Positions 1 through 6,265 of a DNA stretch of 6,299 nucleotides are shown one piece after another. The DNA comes from Bryobacterales bacterium. GTDB lineage: Bacteria; Acidobacteriota; Terriglobia; Bryobacterales; Bryobacteraceae. Numbering within the stretch: position 1 is the first letter of the stretch; each line of letters starts with the position of its first letter. Under the pieces are notes generated by a model that saw only the letters and a program-made list of their open reading frames with translations, did no database searches and was not told the origin of the DNA. Made by a program: the position numbers and the translations under genes. Where the stretch lies: the NCBI GenBank assembly GCA_009697495.1, contig SHUN01000185.1, positions 1 through 6,299 of the forward strand, written 5' to 3'.

Positions 1-1393
1 TGGGGCCATCGGGAAGGACTGCAAATTCGCCGGGCAGGGATGGCTGATCCGGAGCACCCACTCCTTGGCGGGGCCATTGGCTGTATTCGGTCGCGAGGGT
101 CCAACGCCGCTCGATGTGTTTCTTGTTGAACTCGTGGCGGGAGGTGAGTTCCTTCCCGGACCTGTTCAGCCAGGCCTGCAACTCCGCGTCGGTGCCCGAG
201 AGCGGGAACAACGGATTCAGCCAGTCCAGTGACGCGGCCGTGCGCACCGCAAGCGGGATGCGGCTGATCTGGCCGGGTACTTCGGAACGCCATCGGCGCG
301 CGAGTTCCGCGCGGATCTGCGGCTTCAGCGCCGCGAGTTTGTCGCGATGGAGGTTCAGGACTTCGGGCGAATCAATGGCGGACTGCGTGGGGCGGGCCGC
401 GGCGATGATGCCGAACAGCGCGTAGTAATCCTTTTGCGAGATGGCGTCGAACTTGTGGTCATGACAGCGGGCGCAGGAAATGGTGAGGCCCTGGAAGGCT
501 TTGGAGAAAACGTCCACTTGGTTGTCGGTCCATTTGATGCGGTCCTCCCAGGGGTCGACAGGCTGGAAGCCGTGCTCGACCATGCGCCAGTGCGCGAGGG
601 CGAGGCGGGACTCGTTAATATGTTCCTTCGCATTTACGCGGGGATCGGGGAGTAAGTCGCCGGCTACGTGTTCGCGGATTAGCTGGCTGTAGGGAACGTC
701 TTGATTGAAGGCGCGGATGAGGTAGTCGCGGTAGCGCCAGGCGTCGGGCGTGTCGGGATCTCCTTCCGAGCCGTGGGATTCGCTGTAGCGGATGATGTCC
801 ATCCAGCGGCGGGCCATGCGCTCGCCATATTGGGGCGAATTTAGAAGGCGATCGACGACGCGTTCGAAGGAGCGGTGTTTAGCGAAGTCTTGGATTTCGG
901 CGGGAGTGGCCGGGAGGCCGGTGAGGTCAAAGGTGATACGGCGGAGGAGCGTTGCGAGGTCCGCTGGACCGGTGGTAGCGGCGAGTTGGCGGGCAGGCCA
1001 AGGCACGGCGCGAATCGGCTGCCAAGCCCAGTGTTCCTCAAGTCGCGCAGCGAGATCGAAACCGGCCGGCGCGGCACTGCCCGCGGGCCACGGCGCGCCC
1101 ATGCCAATCCACCGTTCGAGCATCGCGATTTCCTGTGCCGGGAGCGGACCGGTGGGGGGCATGCGAACACGGCCAGCCTCACCGCGGAGGGCTTGGATGA
1201 GCTTGTCTCTTACCGAGAGCGCGCCCGCCGCCGTGTCCAAACGGAGCCCGGCAAACGCGGCCTTCGGACCGTGGCAGGAATGACAGCGCGCGGCCAGCAG
1301 GGGGCGTACATCGCGCTCGAAGAAATCGGTCTTTTCGTCGGCCAACGCGAGGGCCGCGGCCAGAGCGGCGATTAGTGTAATGCGGGCGGGCAT
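1..1393 (-). CDS. Planctomycete-type cytochrome c (PSCyt1) / DUF1549 secreted protein, 3' end outside window
   Basis: This reading frame is open from an ATG at 1393-1391 to the left edge of the window (464 codons), so the C-terminal part, normally a DUF1553 domain, is not visible. Residues 1-18 form a signal peptide (MPARITLIAALAAALALA, cleavage before DEKTDFF), so the protein is exported. A PSCyt1 domain follows, with heme motif CHSCH at 37-41 and a likely axial methionine in RMPPTG (Met78). The DUF1549 (PSCyt2) domain runs from about residue 149 (RRITFDLTGLP) through RYSESHG and AWRYRDYLIRAFN to a second heme motif in CARCHDHKFD at 307-316. In-frame TGA and TAA codons lie about 20 bases upstream, so this ATG is the first possible start; no clear Shine-Dalgarno is seen. 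Such proteins are common in Planctomycetes, Verrucomicrobia and Solibacter-type acidobacteria, often near DUF1501 and sulfatase genes. Their reaction is not established. The identity is secure; the function is not. Confidence 0.94.
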   Translation of the reverse strand, partial: MPARITLIAALAAALALADEKTDFFERDVRPLLAARCHSCHGPKAAFAGLRLDTAAGALSVRDKLIQALRGEAGRVRMPPTGPLPAQEIAMLERWIGMGAPWPAGSAAPAGFDLAARLEEHWAWQPIRAVPWPARQLAATTGPADLATLLRRITFDLTGLPATPAEIQDFAKHRSFERVVDRLLNSPQYGERMARRWMDIIRYSESHGSEGDPDTPDAWRYRDYLIRAFNQDVPYSQLIREHVAGDLLPDPRVNAKEHINESRLALAHWRMVEHGFQPVDPWEDRIKWTDNQVDVFSKAFQGLTISCARCHDHKFDAISQKDYYALFGIIAAARPTQSAIDSPEVLNLHRDKLAALKPQIRAELARRWRSEVPGQISRIPLAVRTAASLDWLNPLFPLSGTDAELQAWLNRSGKELTSRHEFNKKHIERRWTLATEYSQWPRQGVGAPDQPSLPGEFAVLPDGP

Positions 1394-1394
1394 A

Positions 1395-1595
1395 GGCCGA
1401 TGGCTGGTAGCTTATCATGACGGAAGGCTCGCGCTCTTGGCATTCCTACCCGTCCTGCAAAAGGACCCGCACGAATTCAATAATTTGTGGGATGAACCGA
1501 AACATCTTTCCCTGCGCATAGAGCTGACGAAGAGCCTGTTCGATGCGGTGATGCTCACCACGGATCCGGGGCAAAAACGCATCGGGCCAATGTGA
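1395..1595 (+). pseudogene. Remnant of a sulfatase C-terminus
   Basis: About 66 codons on the plus strand read like the conserved end of an arylsulfatase/choline-sulfatase-type protein. They contain WLVAYHDGR, then LQKDPHEFNNLWDEPKH, then ELTKSLFDAVMLTTDPG and a terminal KRIGPM before a TGA at 1593-1595. Family members typically show (K)LVVYH..GELYDLExDPxEFxNLWDDP followed by LLxxxFDAxxxATDxGPxRIxxx, so the order and spacing fit. The expected ELYDL is degenerate here (FLPVL), consistent with decay. The catalytic N-terminal part, with the formylglycine-forming C/S-x-P-x-R motif and metal ligands, is absent: the homology stops within a few bases of the divergent cytochrome start codon at 1393. 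No start codon or ribosome binding site is credible. It is a broken gene, not a small functional one. The minus-strand reading frame across the same bases is a shadow. Confidence 0.75.
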
Positions 1596-1847
1596 CGTCT
1601 GTTGCCCTCGGGTCGCCTCCCGGGTCAGGCAGATTAAACAACAAGAGCGGAGACTGTAGTTCTCGCAAACCTCGAAGCTGCTGATCAATTTGGGGGTTGC
1701 CTCCCTTCTTTCGATTCCCATGTCCGTCATTTTTCGGTGGTCCTTACTACGGCTTTCGTGGCCGTGAGATCCTCGCCAAACTGCATCACCTTGCAAGGCT
1801 CGCATTATTCTCAAGCGACCGTCGGGCTCAACGTCGCTGTGAACCCA

Positions 1848-1893
1848 GTTCAGTTACTATCTGCACGGGTGTCCGTGCAGACAATAACTGAAC
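1848..1893. repeat. 46-nt near-perfect inverted repeat (hairpin)
   Basis: Two 21-base arms (1848-1868 and 1873-1893) surround a 4-base GTGT loop. The inner 8 bases (CTGCACGG / CCGTGCAG) and the outer 9 bases (GTTCAGTTA / TAACTGAAC) pair perfectly. The 4 bases between them pair at two of four positions, giving 19 of 21 pairs. No run of T follows on either strand, so it is not a standard intrinsic terminator. It could be a REP-like palindrome, the end of a small mobile element, an operator or the stem of a small RNA. The pairing is directly visible; the role is unknown. Confidence 0.8.
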
Positions 1894-1910
1894 ATCACCC
1901 AAGGTGTGAG

Positions 1911-1979
1911 GGACGACGGATTATCTCGAAAGCCGACGTCGGCGGACTCCATCATCGGTACGAGCGCCGCGTCGCATAA
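1911..1979 (+). pseudogene. Possible C-terminal tail of an integrase-type transposase
   Basis: The plus-strand frame ending in TAA at 1977-1979 reads RIISKADVGGLHHRYERRVA. This resembles the extreme C-terminus of some DDE/integrase-core transposases, which often end in a ..GGL..xYxRxAA pattern. No DDE catalytic domain is present, and upstream the frame runs into the 1848-1893 hairpin, so at most about 20 codons survive. The match is short and comes from pattern memory rather than an alignment, so it may be chance. A 12-bp perfect palindrome, GCCGACGTCGGC (1932-1943), lies inside it. If correct, it marks an old, mostly deleted insertion. Confidence 0.33.
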
Positions 1980-2021
1980 AGGCATCTTCGGCGCGTTCCA
2001 TCCGTATCGGCCTGTGCCCTT

Positions 2022-2054
2022 GCGCGGCCCGATTGACCGGGACCGAGGCCGCGC
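2022..2054. repeat. GC-rich inverted repeat
   Basis: GCGCGGCC (2022-2029) and GGCCGCGC (2047-2054) are perfect inverted copies separated by 17 bases. There is no T tract on either side, so terminator function is not supported. An 8-base all-GC stem can occur by chance in DNA of this composition, so its meaning is uncertain. Confidence 0.5.
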
Positions 2055-2241
2055 CCTGAGCCTATTGGCTTCGCGGAAAGAGTATTGCCAGCCGACGACG
2101 CCGGGCGAGTGAAGTCCAAAGGCTCTCCCTCAAAGCCCCCCAAAGGCTGTGAATCCCGGCCGATCAGACGTTAAGATGAGGTTTCCGAGAACGACAATCG
2201 TATTGACCGCCATGCGATTAGCCGCCACTCCGCAATCAAGT

Positions 2242-2284
2242 CCCTTGAGGACACATTCGTCTGGATCCGCGTGTCCGTGAAGGG
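2242..2284 (-). terminator. Possible 3' hairpin after the phytase gene
   Basis: Nine bases beyond the phytase stop codon, on the transcribed minus strand, CCCTT and GGACAC are followed by a 16-base loop and then GTGTCC and AAGGG. This makes a 6-bp plus a 5-bp stem with a small internal loop (3 by 2 bases). The position fits the end of the receptor-phytase operon. No U tract follows, so it may be a weak or Rho-assisted terminator, or a structure that protects the 3' end of the mRNA. Confidence 0.35.
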
Positions 2285-2293
2285 GACGCCGGG

Positions 2294-3247
2294 TCATTTC
2301 AGCTTCAGCGCCGCGGCGATCGCTTTCCACTCGGTGAGACTGAAGTTGTGGCGGCTGTCGTTCATGGCGGCGAAGATGCCGCTGGACGAGATGTCGATGC
2401 CGTCCGTACTGCTGGTGCCGACCCGAAAAAGGCCGAGCTCCTTCAGTGTGTCGCGGGCGAAAACATGGAACTCCGAGTTAGCCCTCTGCTGGTCGGTGGC
2501 GACGATGTAGCCGCGGTGAATAGCAATGCCTTCGCGGTCGCCTTTCCAGCCGGTGGTTCCGAAAAGGGCCAGTTCCTTAGCCGCGTCCGGGTGGGCCGGG
2601 TTGGCATAATACTTGCGAATGCCCGCGCCTTCATCGGAGTAGTAGACGTGCTCGCGCTCGGGGTCGATGGCGACGGCTTCGATCTCTTTGGCGCCGCTGA
2701 AGTTGCCGAACTCACGGACCTTTACGGCGGTGAGTTTGCCGGCGGTGTCCGCGCTGATTCGGTACTGCCACAGATAGCCGCCGCTGGGGCCGGTCTTGCG
2801 GCTGACGATGGCGAAGAGCGCCTTGTCCGACCGGCGGGTATAGAGGGCAACGCCCATCGGCTGATCGAAGACCGGCAACGCGGCGAGGTCCTTCAGGCCG
2901 GCGCCGGGGACGATTTCGAAGACGCGGAGCTGATTCTTGTTTCGCTCCGTAACGACGGCGACATCGACTTTGCGGTTGCCGATCCGCAGTCCGTAGGCAA
3001 CGTCGATGTTATTCGGCCGATCCATATTCGGGACGCGCTGGAGGCGTGTCCCGTCCAGGCGGTAGACGGCGATGGCGCCATCGGGGGCGGCCATCTTGAC
3101 GGTACCGAAGAGGAGGCTTTCAGCGGGGTGTTTCTTGTTGACCCAGAAGGCGGGGTCGTCGGTTTGATGCGGCTCCGAGGGCGTCTCGCGCAGCGCCTGG
3201 ACATCGGCCTGCGCGAGCAAACCCGCAGTGAGGAGAAACGGCAGCAC
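2294..3247 (-). CDS. Beta-propeller phytase (3-phytase), secreted
   Basis: This 317-residue protein is a calcium-dependent six-bladed beta-propeller phytase, the class that removes phosphates from myo-inositol hexakisphosphate. Residues 1-14 (MLPFLLTAGLLAQA) form a short hydrophobic export signal without the usual basic residue. Family motifs appear in order: DDPAFWV (30-36), VKMAAPDGAIAVYRLDG (50-66), NNIDV (79-83), ERNKNQLRVF (101-110), SRKTGPSGGYLWQY (149-162), EIEAVAID (188-195), SDEGAGIRKY (204-213), GDREGIAI (236-243), TDQQRANSEF (251-260) and STDGIDI (280-286). By comparison with Bacillus phytases, D31, N80, D82, E190, E206, D237, E239 and D282 are likely calcium ligands, and K51, R102, Y136 and K151 likely phosphate-binding residues; this mapping is inference. 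The length suits a single-domain enzyme. The start is GTG: no in-frame ATG exists upstream, and the GTG overlaps the receptor stop by one base (TAGTG). There is no Shine-Dalgarno, so translation probably depends on coupling to the receptor. Confidence 0.92.
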   Translation of the reverse strand: MLPFLLTAGLLAQADVQALRETPSEPHQTDDPAFWVNKKHPAESLLFGTVKMAAPDGAIAVYRLDGTRLQRVPNMDRPNNIDVAYGLRIGNRKVDVAVVTERNKNQLRVFEIVPGAGLKDLAALPVFDQPMGVALYTRRSDKALFAIVSRKTGPSGGYLWQYRISADTAGKLTAVKVREFGNFSGAKEIEAVAIDPEREHVYYSDEGAGIRKYYANPAHPDAAKELALFGTTGWKGDREGIAIHRGYIVATDQQRANSEFHVFARDTLKELGLFRVGTSSTDGIDISSSGIFAAMNDSRHNFSLTEWKAIAAALKLK

Positions 3248-6171
3248 TAGAAGTGCAGCCGTAACATGAACTGGAGCTGCCGGGAGGTGCCGGTGCCGGT
3301 GGCACCATCGTTGGCTGTCGTCAGGATGGTCCCGAATGTCGAGCTATTACGGGCGTTGACGGGGTTGCCGTACTGGGCGCGGTTGAAGAGGTTGAACATC
3401 TCGGTGCGGAAGTCCAGGCGGACGGACTCGGTGACGCGGAAATTCTTGGAGATACCGGCGTCGGCCTGCAACAGGCCGGGTCCGCGGTAGGCGTTGCGGC
3501 CGGAATTGCCATAAGTATTGTTGGCGGGCAGGGCGAAGGCGGCGGGGTTGAGCCAGAGGGCGGGCCCTTTGTTGGCGGCGTAGACGTCGCCGCCAATGTA
3601 ATCGGCCCGCTGACTCTGCGTTTGTCCGGAGGGGACGGTGGCCGCGGCGCGGGCGATGCTGACCGAGAAAGGCGCGCCGGTGCGGGCGGTGAAGATGCCG
3701 CTCAAGTCCCAGCCGCCGTACCACTGATTGCGGGCGAAGGGAAGCCGGTAGACCGTGTTGGAGGTAAAGGTGTGACGGATGTCGTAATCGGCATCACCGC
3801 GGTCACAGGCGCGGCAGCCGATGTTTTGAATCTGGCCGCCTTCGCCGGAACCGGCATTGTCACTGATGGCATGGCCCCACATGTATTGCGCCTGGAAAAG
3901 GAAGCCTTTGGAAAACGACCGCGTGAGGGACGACTGCAGGCCATTGAAATACGTATTGCCGTCGAAGCGTTTTTCGTCGACTTGGCCGAAGGCGGTGAGA
4001 GGGCGCCGGCGGGTGACGGGATCGAGCGTGTTGACGTAGGTGCGGGTGAGCTGATTGCGGCCAACATTGCCGACGTAAGCGACCTGGGCTACCATGCCGC
4101 CGGGCAACTGGTGCTGGACCGAGAGCGTCCACATGTGAGACTCCGGTTCCTTGCGGTCCCGCTGCAGGCTGCGCGGCGACTGGCCCTGCGAGCGGAGCTG
4201 AGCCAGAAACGGGGCCGGGGGATAGCTGAGGGTGGGCGCGTCAGCGGCGGAGAGCGAGAGGTTCTCCGGGAGGCTGTCGATGGCGGCGGTGACGTCGTCA
4301 TTCTGACCGGGTCCGATATAACGGCCGTAGCCGGTGCGAAAGACCGTCTTCCCGCCGAGCATTTTCGGGGTCCAGGCGAGGGAGACGCGGGGCGTCACGT
4401 TGTCGTTATCGGGGAAGAACCATGGTGTGCCCGCGGGGCAGTAGCCCTGGCAGCGAACGGCGTCAAAGACACGGCCGCGACCGTAAACGTCCTTGGAAAC
4501 GGTGTAGTGTTCGTAGCGAAGTCCAAGGTTCAATGTAAGTTCGGGACTGAAGCGGATTTCGTCCTGGAAATAGACGGAGGAGAAAGTCCGGCGGACACCG
4601 ACGGTATCGAGGCGGCTGCCAATGGAAACGCTGTTGAGTGAGTTGCGGAGGAACGCGTCGAGACTGGCGAAGGCGACGCTGGTGGCAGGGCCGTTGCCAA
4701 CGTTTAACTGAATGCGGCGGATCTCGCCGCCGATTTTAATCGTGTGCCGGCCTCGAATCCAGGAGAGGTTGTCGACGATGGAGTACGCGTTGGGTTTTTC
4801 GATAATATAGCTGGTCGGTTGCGTCGAGGTGAAGCCGGGAATGGCGACGCCTTCGGGGATGCGGCCGACGTCGTTGCGGGTCAGCGCGGAACGGTTAAAG
4901 CCCAGCTTGACTTCGTTGACCATCGCGGGGGTCCAGACCTGCTGCCACTGGGCGGTGATGTTGGTGGGGCGGATGCTGGAATCGCGGGTTTCCATGAGCC
5001 CGTTGCGAATCTGGCTGATGAGTCCGTCGGTCATGGCGACGCGGAAGAAGAGGCTGTGCCTGTCGTTGATGCGATGATCGACGCGCGCCATGCCGCTATG
5101 TTCGTTGCGCTTTTCGGGAGTTTCGGCGATGAGGTGATCTACGTTGGCATTGGCGCTGGGGGCGGTGCCGGCGGGATAGAGCTTGACGAGGCTTTGGAGC
5201 GCTGCCGGGGTACGCTGGCGGAAGGCGGCGCTGGGAACCAGACCGTCGGCGCGAGAGATCGTCAAGCGCTGGAACAGGCTTTCCCAGTTGGCGAAGAAGA
5301 ACGTCTTGTCTTTGGCGATGGGGCCGCCGAGGTTACCGCCGAACTGATTGAGACCGAAAGGGGGCGGGTTGGCGCCGTCGAAGGGGCGCCGGGCGTCGAG
5401 AGAGGAGTTACGGAAGAATTCGTAGGCGGATCCGTGAAATTGATTGGTGCCGGTTTTGGAGACCAGGTTGATCTGCGCCCCGCCGCCGGTGCCTCCTTCG
5501 GCGGTGAATGGAAGGGAGTTGACACGGAATTCCGCGATGGAATCGGTGGAGATAACGAGGCGGAGGTTGCCCTCCTGGCGGGGGTCCTTGATGCCGGTGG
5601 CGTCAACTCCGTCGAAGGTCCAATTGTTGTCATCGCGCGGGCGGCCGAAGAATCGAATGGAATTCTGATTGCCTTCGCCGATGTTGACGGCGCCGGGGGC
5701 GAGCATCATTAGCGCCGCCCAGTGGCGCCCGTTTAGCGGAATGTTCTTAATCTGCTGTTCGCCGATCACTGTACCGATTTCGGCGTTTTTCTGCTCCAGG
5801 GGAGTCACATCAGCGGACACTTCCACAGCGGTGGAAACGGCGCCGACGACGAGTTGAGCGTCGAGGGTCCGGGACTGGCCGACAGCCAGGACCACTCTGT
5901 CGAACCTGGCGGTATTAAAGCCGGGTTTGGAGATAGAGATCGTGTAGGCCCCGACCGGGAGGCCAGGGAGTTGGTAGGCGCCGGATTGCGAAGTGATGGT
6001 ATCGCGGCGGAAACCGGTGGCAGCCGATCCGATGGAGACTTTGGCCCCGCCAATGTTGGCACCGGAGGGGTCGGAGACGGCGCCGCTGAGGGTGGCGCGG
6101 TCGACCTGCCCCCAGGAAACGGCGGCTGCGCAGAAGGAAAGCGAAAGTAGTCGGACCAAGGCTTGACGCAT
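3247..6171 (-). CDS. Oar-like TonB-dependent outer-membrane receptor with carboxypeptidase-regulatory-like domain
   Basis: This complete 974-residue protein is an outer-membrane receptor of the Oar-like TonB-dependent type that is greatly expanded in Acidobacteria. Residues 1-21 are a signal peptide (RQALVRLLSLSFCAAAVSWG, mature protein from about QVDRATLSG). Residues 26-110 form a carboxypeptidase-regulatory-like beta-sandwich (GAVSDPSGANIGGAKVSI, YQLPGLPVGAYTISISKPGF). The plug follows at about 115-240, with IGEQQIKNIPLNGRHW (136-151), WTFDGVDATG (184-193) and INLVSKTGTNQFHGSAYEFFRN (234-255). The rest is beta-barrel, including DADYDIRHTFTSN near residue 793, and ends in a C-terminal aromatic (MLRLHF), as expected for BAM-dependent insertion. 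The length is near the low end for the family, with no frameshift. Such receptors take up substrates with energy from TonB-ExbBD, which is not encoded here. The overlapping phytase points to a phosphorylated inositol or related ligand. In-frame TAG codons upstream make ATG 6171 the earliest start, preceded by GGAAG. Confidence 0.93.
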   Translation of the reverse strand: MRQALVRLLSLSFCAAAVSWGQVDRATLSGAVSDPSGANIGGAKVSIGSAATGFRRDTITSQSGAYQLPGLPVGAYTISISKPGFNTARFDRVVLAVGQSRTLDAQLVVGAVSTAVEVSADVTPLEQKNAEIGTVIGEQQIKNIPLNGRHWAALMMLAPGAVNIGEGNQNSIRFFGRPRDDNNWTFDGVDATGIKDPRQEGNLRLVISTDSIAEFRVNSLPFTAEGGTGGGAQINLVSKTGTNQFHGSAYEFFRNSSLDARRPFDGANPPPFGLNQFGGNLGGPIAKDKTFFFANWESLFQRLTISRADGLVPSAAFRQRTPAALQSLVKLYPAGTAPSANANVDHLIAETPEKRNEHSGMARVDHRINDRHSLFFRVAMTDGLISQIRNGLMETRDSSIRPTNITAQWQQVWTPAMVNEVKLGFNRSALTRNDVGRIPEGVAIPGFTSTQPTSYIIEKPNAYSIVDNLSWIRGRHTIKIGGEIRRIQLNVGNGPATSVAFASLDAFLRNSLNSVSIGSRLDTVGVRRTFSSVYFQDEIRFSPELTLNLGLRYEHYTVSKDVYGRGRVFDAVRCQGYCPAGTPWFFPDNDNVTPRVSLAWTPKMLGGKTVFRTGYGRYIGPGQNDDVTAAIDSLPENLSLSAADAPTLSYPPAPFLAQLRSQGQSPRSLQRDRKEPESHMWTLSVQHQLPGGMVAQVAYVGNVGRNQLTRTYVNTLDPVTRRRPLTAFGQVDEKRFDGNTYFNGLQSSLTRSFSKGFLFQAQYMWGHAISDNAGSGEGGQIQNIGCRACDRGDADYDIRHTFTSNTVYRLPFARNQWYGGWDLSGIFTARTGAPFSVSIARAAATVPSGQTQSQRADYIGGDVYAANKGPALWLNPAAFALPANNTYGNSGRNAYRGPGLLQADAGISKNFRVTESVRLDFRTEMFNLFNRAQYGNPVNARNSSTFGTILTTANDGATGTGTSRQLQFMLRLHF

Positions 6172-6265
6172 GTCAACTTCCAGGGTAGGCCGCTATAACT
6201 ACAGGATTTTGACGATTGGGTTACGATTCCGTGACATAGGCCGGCTCGCAGCATGCCAACTTCCA
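6168..6265. repeat. Pair of 15-nt near-identical direct repeats spanning the receptor start
   Basis: The plus-strand sequence GCATGYCAACTTCCA occurs at 6168-6182 (Y = T) and again at 6251-6265 (Y = C), 83 bases apart, with one mismatch. Read on the minus strand, each copy contains GGAAG, a 5-base spacer and an ATG. The downstream copy is the receptor start. The upstream copy opens a different frame that runs into the receptor gene and has no recognisable product. A small duplication of the initiation region, or a protein-binding repeat, would explain it. Confidence 0.55.
6177..6181 (-). promoter_or_regulatory. Ribosome binding site of the receptor gene
   Basis: On the minus strand, GGAAG lies 5 bases (TTGAC) before the ATG at 6171. 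It is the only good Shine-Dalgarno in the receptor-phytase operon and supports this start. Since the phytase has none of its own, this site probably sets translation of both genes. Confidence 0.6.

Larger units (their letters stand above)
1596..2293. other. Gene-poor scar region with hairpins and possible transposon remnant
   Basis: About 700 bases separate the sulfatase remnant from the phytase stop. Short open frames exist in all directions, but none has a recognisable domain, a good ribosome binding site or the GC-rich third-position pattern of the flanking genes. The base composition is visibly less GC-rich and less regular than in those genes. What can be supported is a 46-nt hairpin at 1848-1893, a possible transposase C-terminal tail ending at 1979, a GC-rich inverted repeat at 2022-2054 and a structured segment just after the phytase gene at 2242-2284. 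Decayed DNA left after insertions and deletions is the most likely explanation; an unrecognised small RNA cannot be excluded. Confidence 0.55.

Noticed and set aside
1446..1814. A 122-codon minus-strand open frame
   Set aside because: Its C-terminal part is the antisense of the sulfatase remnant, and the rest has no recognisable domain or ribosome binding site.
1906..2143. Short open frames on both strands between the hairpin and the phytase
   Set aside because: They have no recognisable motifs, no ribosome binding sites and irregular codon use compared with the flanking genes.
2116..2148. Direct repeat CCAAAGGCT at 2116-2124 and 2140-2148
   Set aside because: Nine bases, two copies and a purine/pyrimidine-simple context: likely chance, with no linked structure.
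2348..3250. A 300-codon plus-strand open frame antisense to the phytase
   Set aside because: It is a GC-rich shadow of the phytase gene: low-complexity Gly/Ala/Val/Asp composition with no domain. The minus-strand frame carries all phytase motifs.
3622..5712. Two long plus-strand open frames (3622-4641 and 4744-5712) antisense to the receptor
   Set aside because: Both are Gly/Ala/Val-rich antisense translations of a high-GC gene, without motifs. The receptor frame is continuous and well matched to its family.
6190..6240. A TATA-like stretch (TTATAG on the minus strand) upstream of the receptor as a sigma-70 -10 box
   Set aside because: No acceptable -35 element is found at 16-18 bases, and the first bases after it leave only a very short leader.
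6244..6258. A sigma-54-like -24/-12 match upstream of the receptor (TGGCATG followed by GC at the right spacing)
   Set aside because: The GG and GC dinucleotides are correctly placed, but the TT before GC is missing and the site overlaps the 15-nt repeat. One partial match is not enough to call a promoter.
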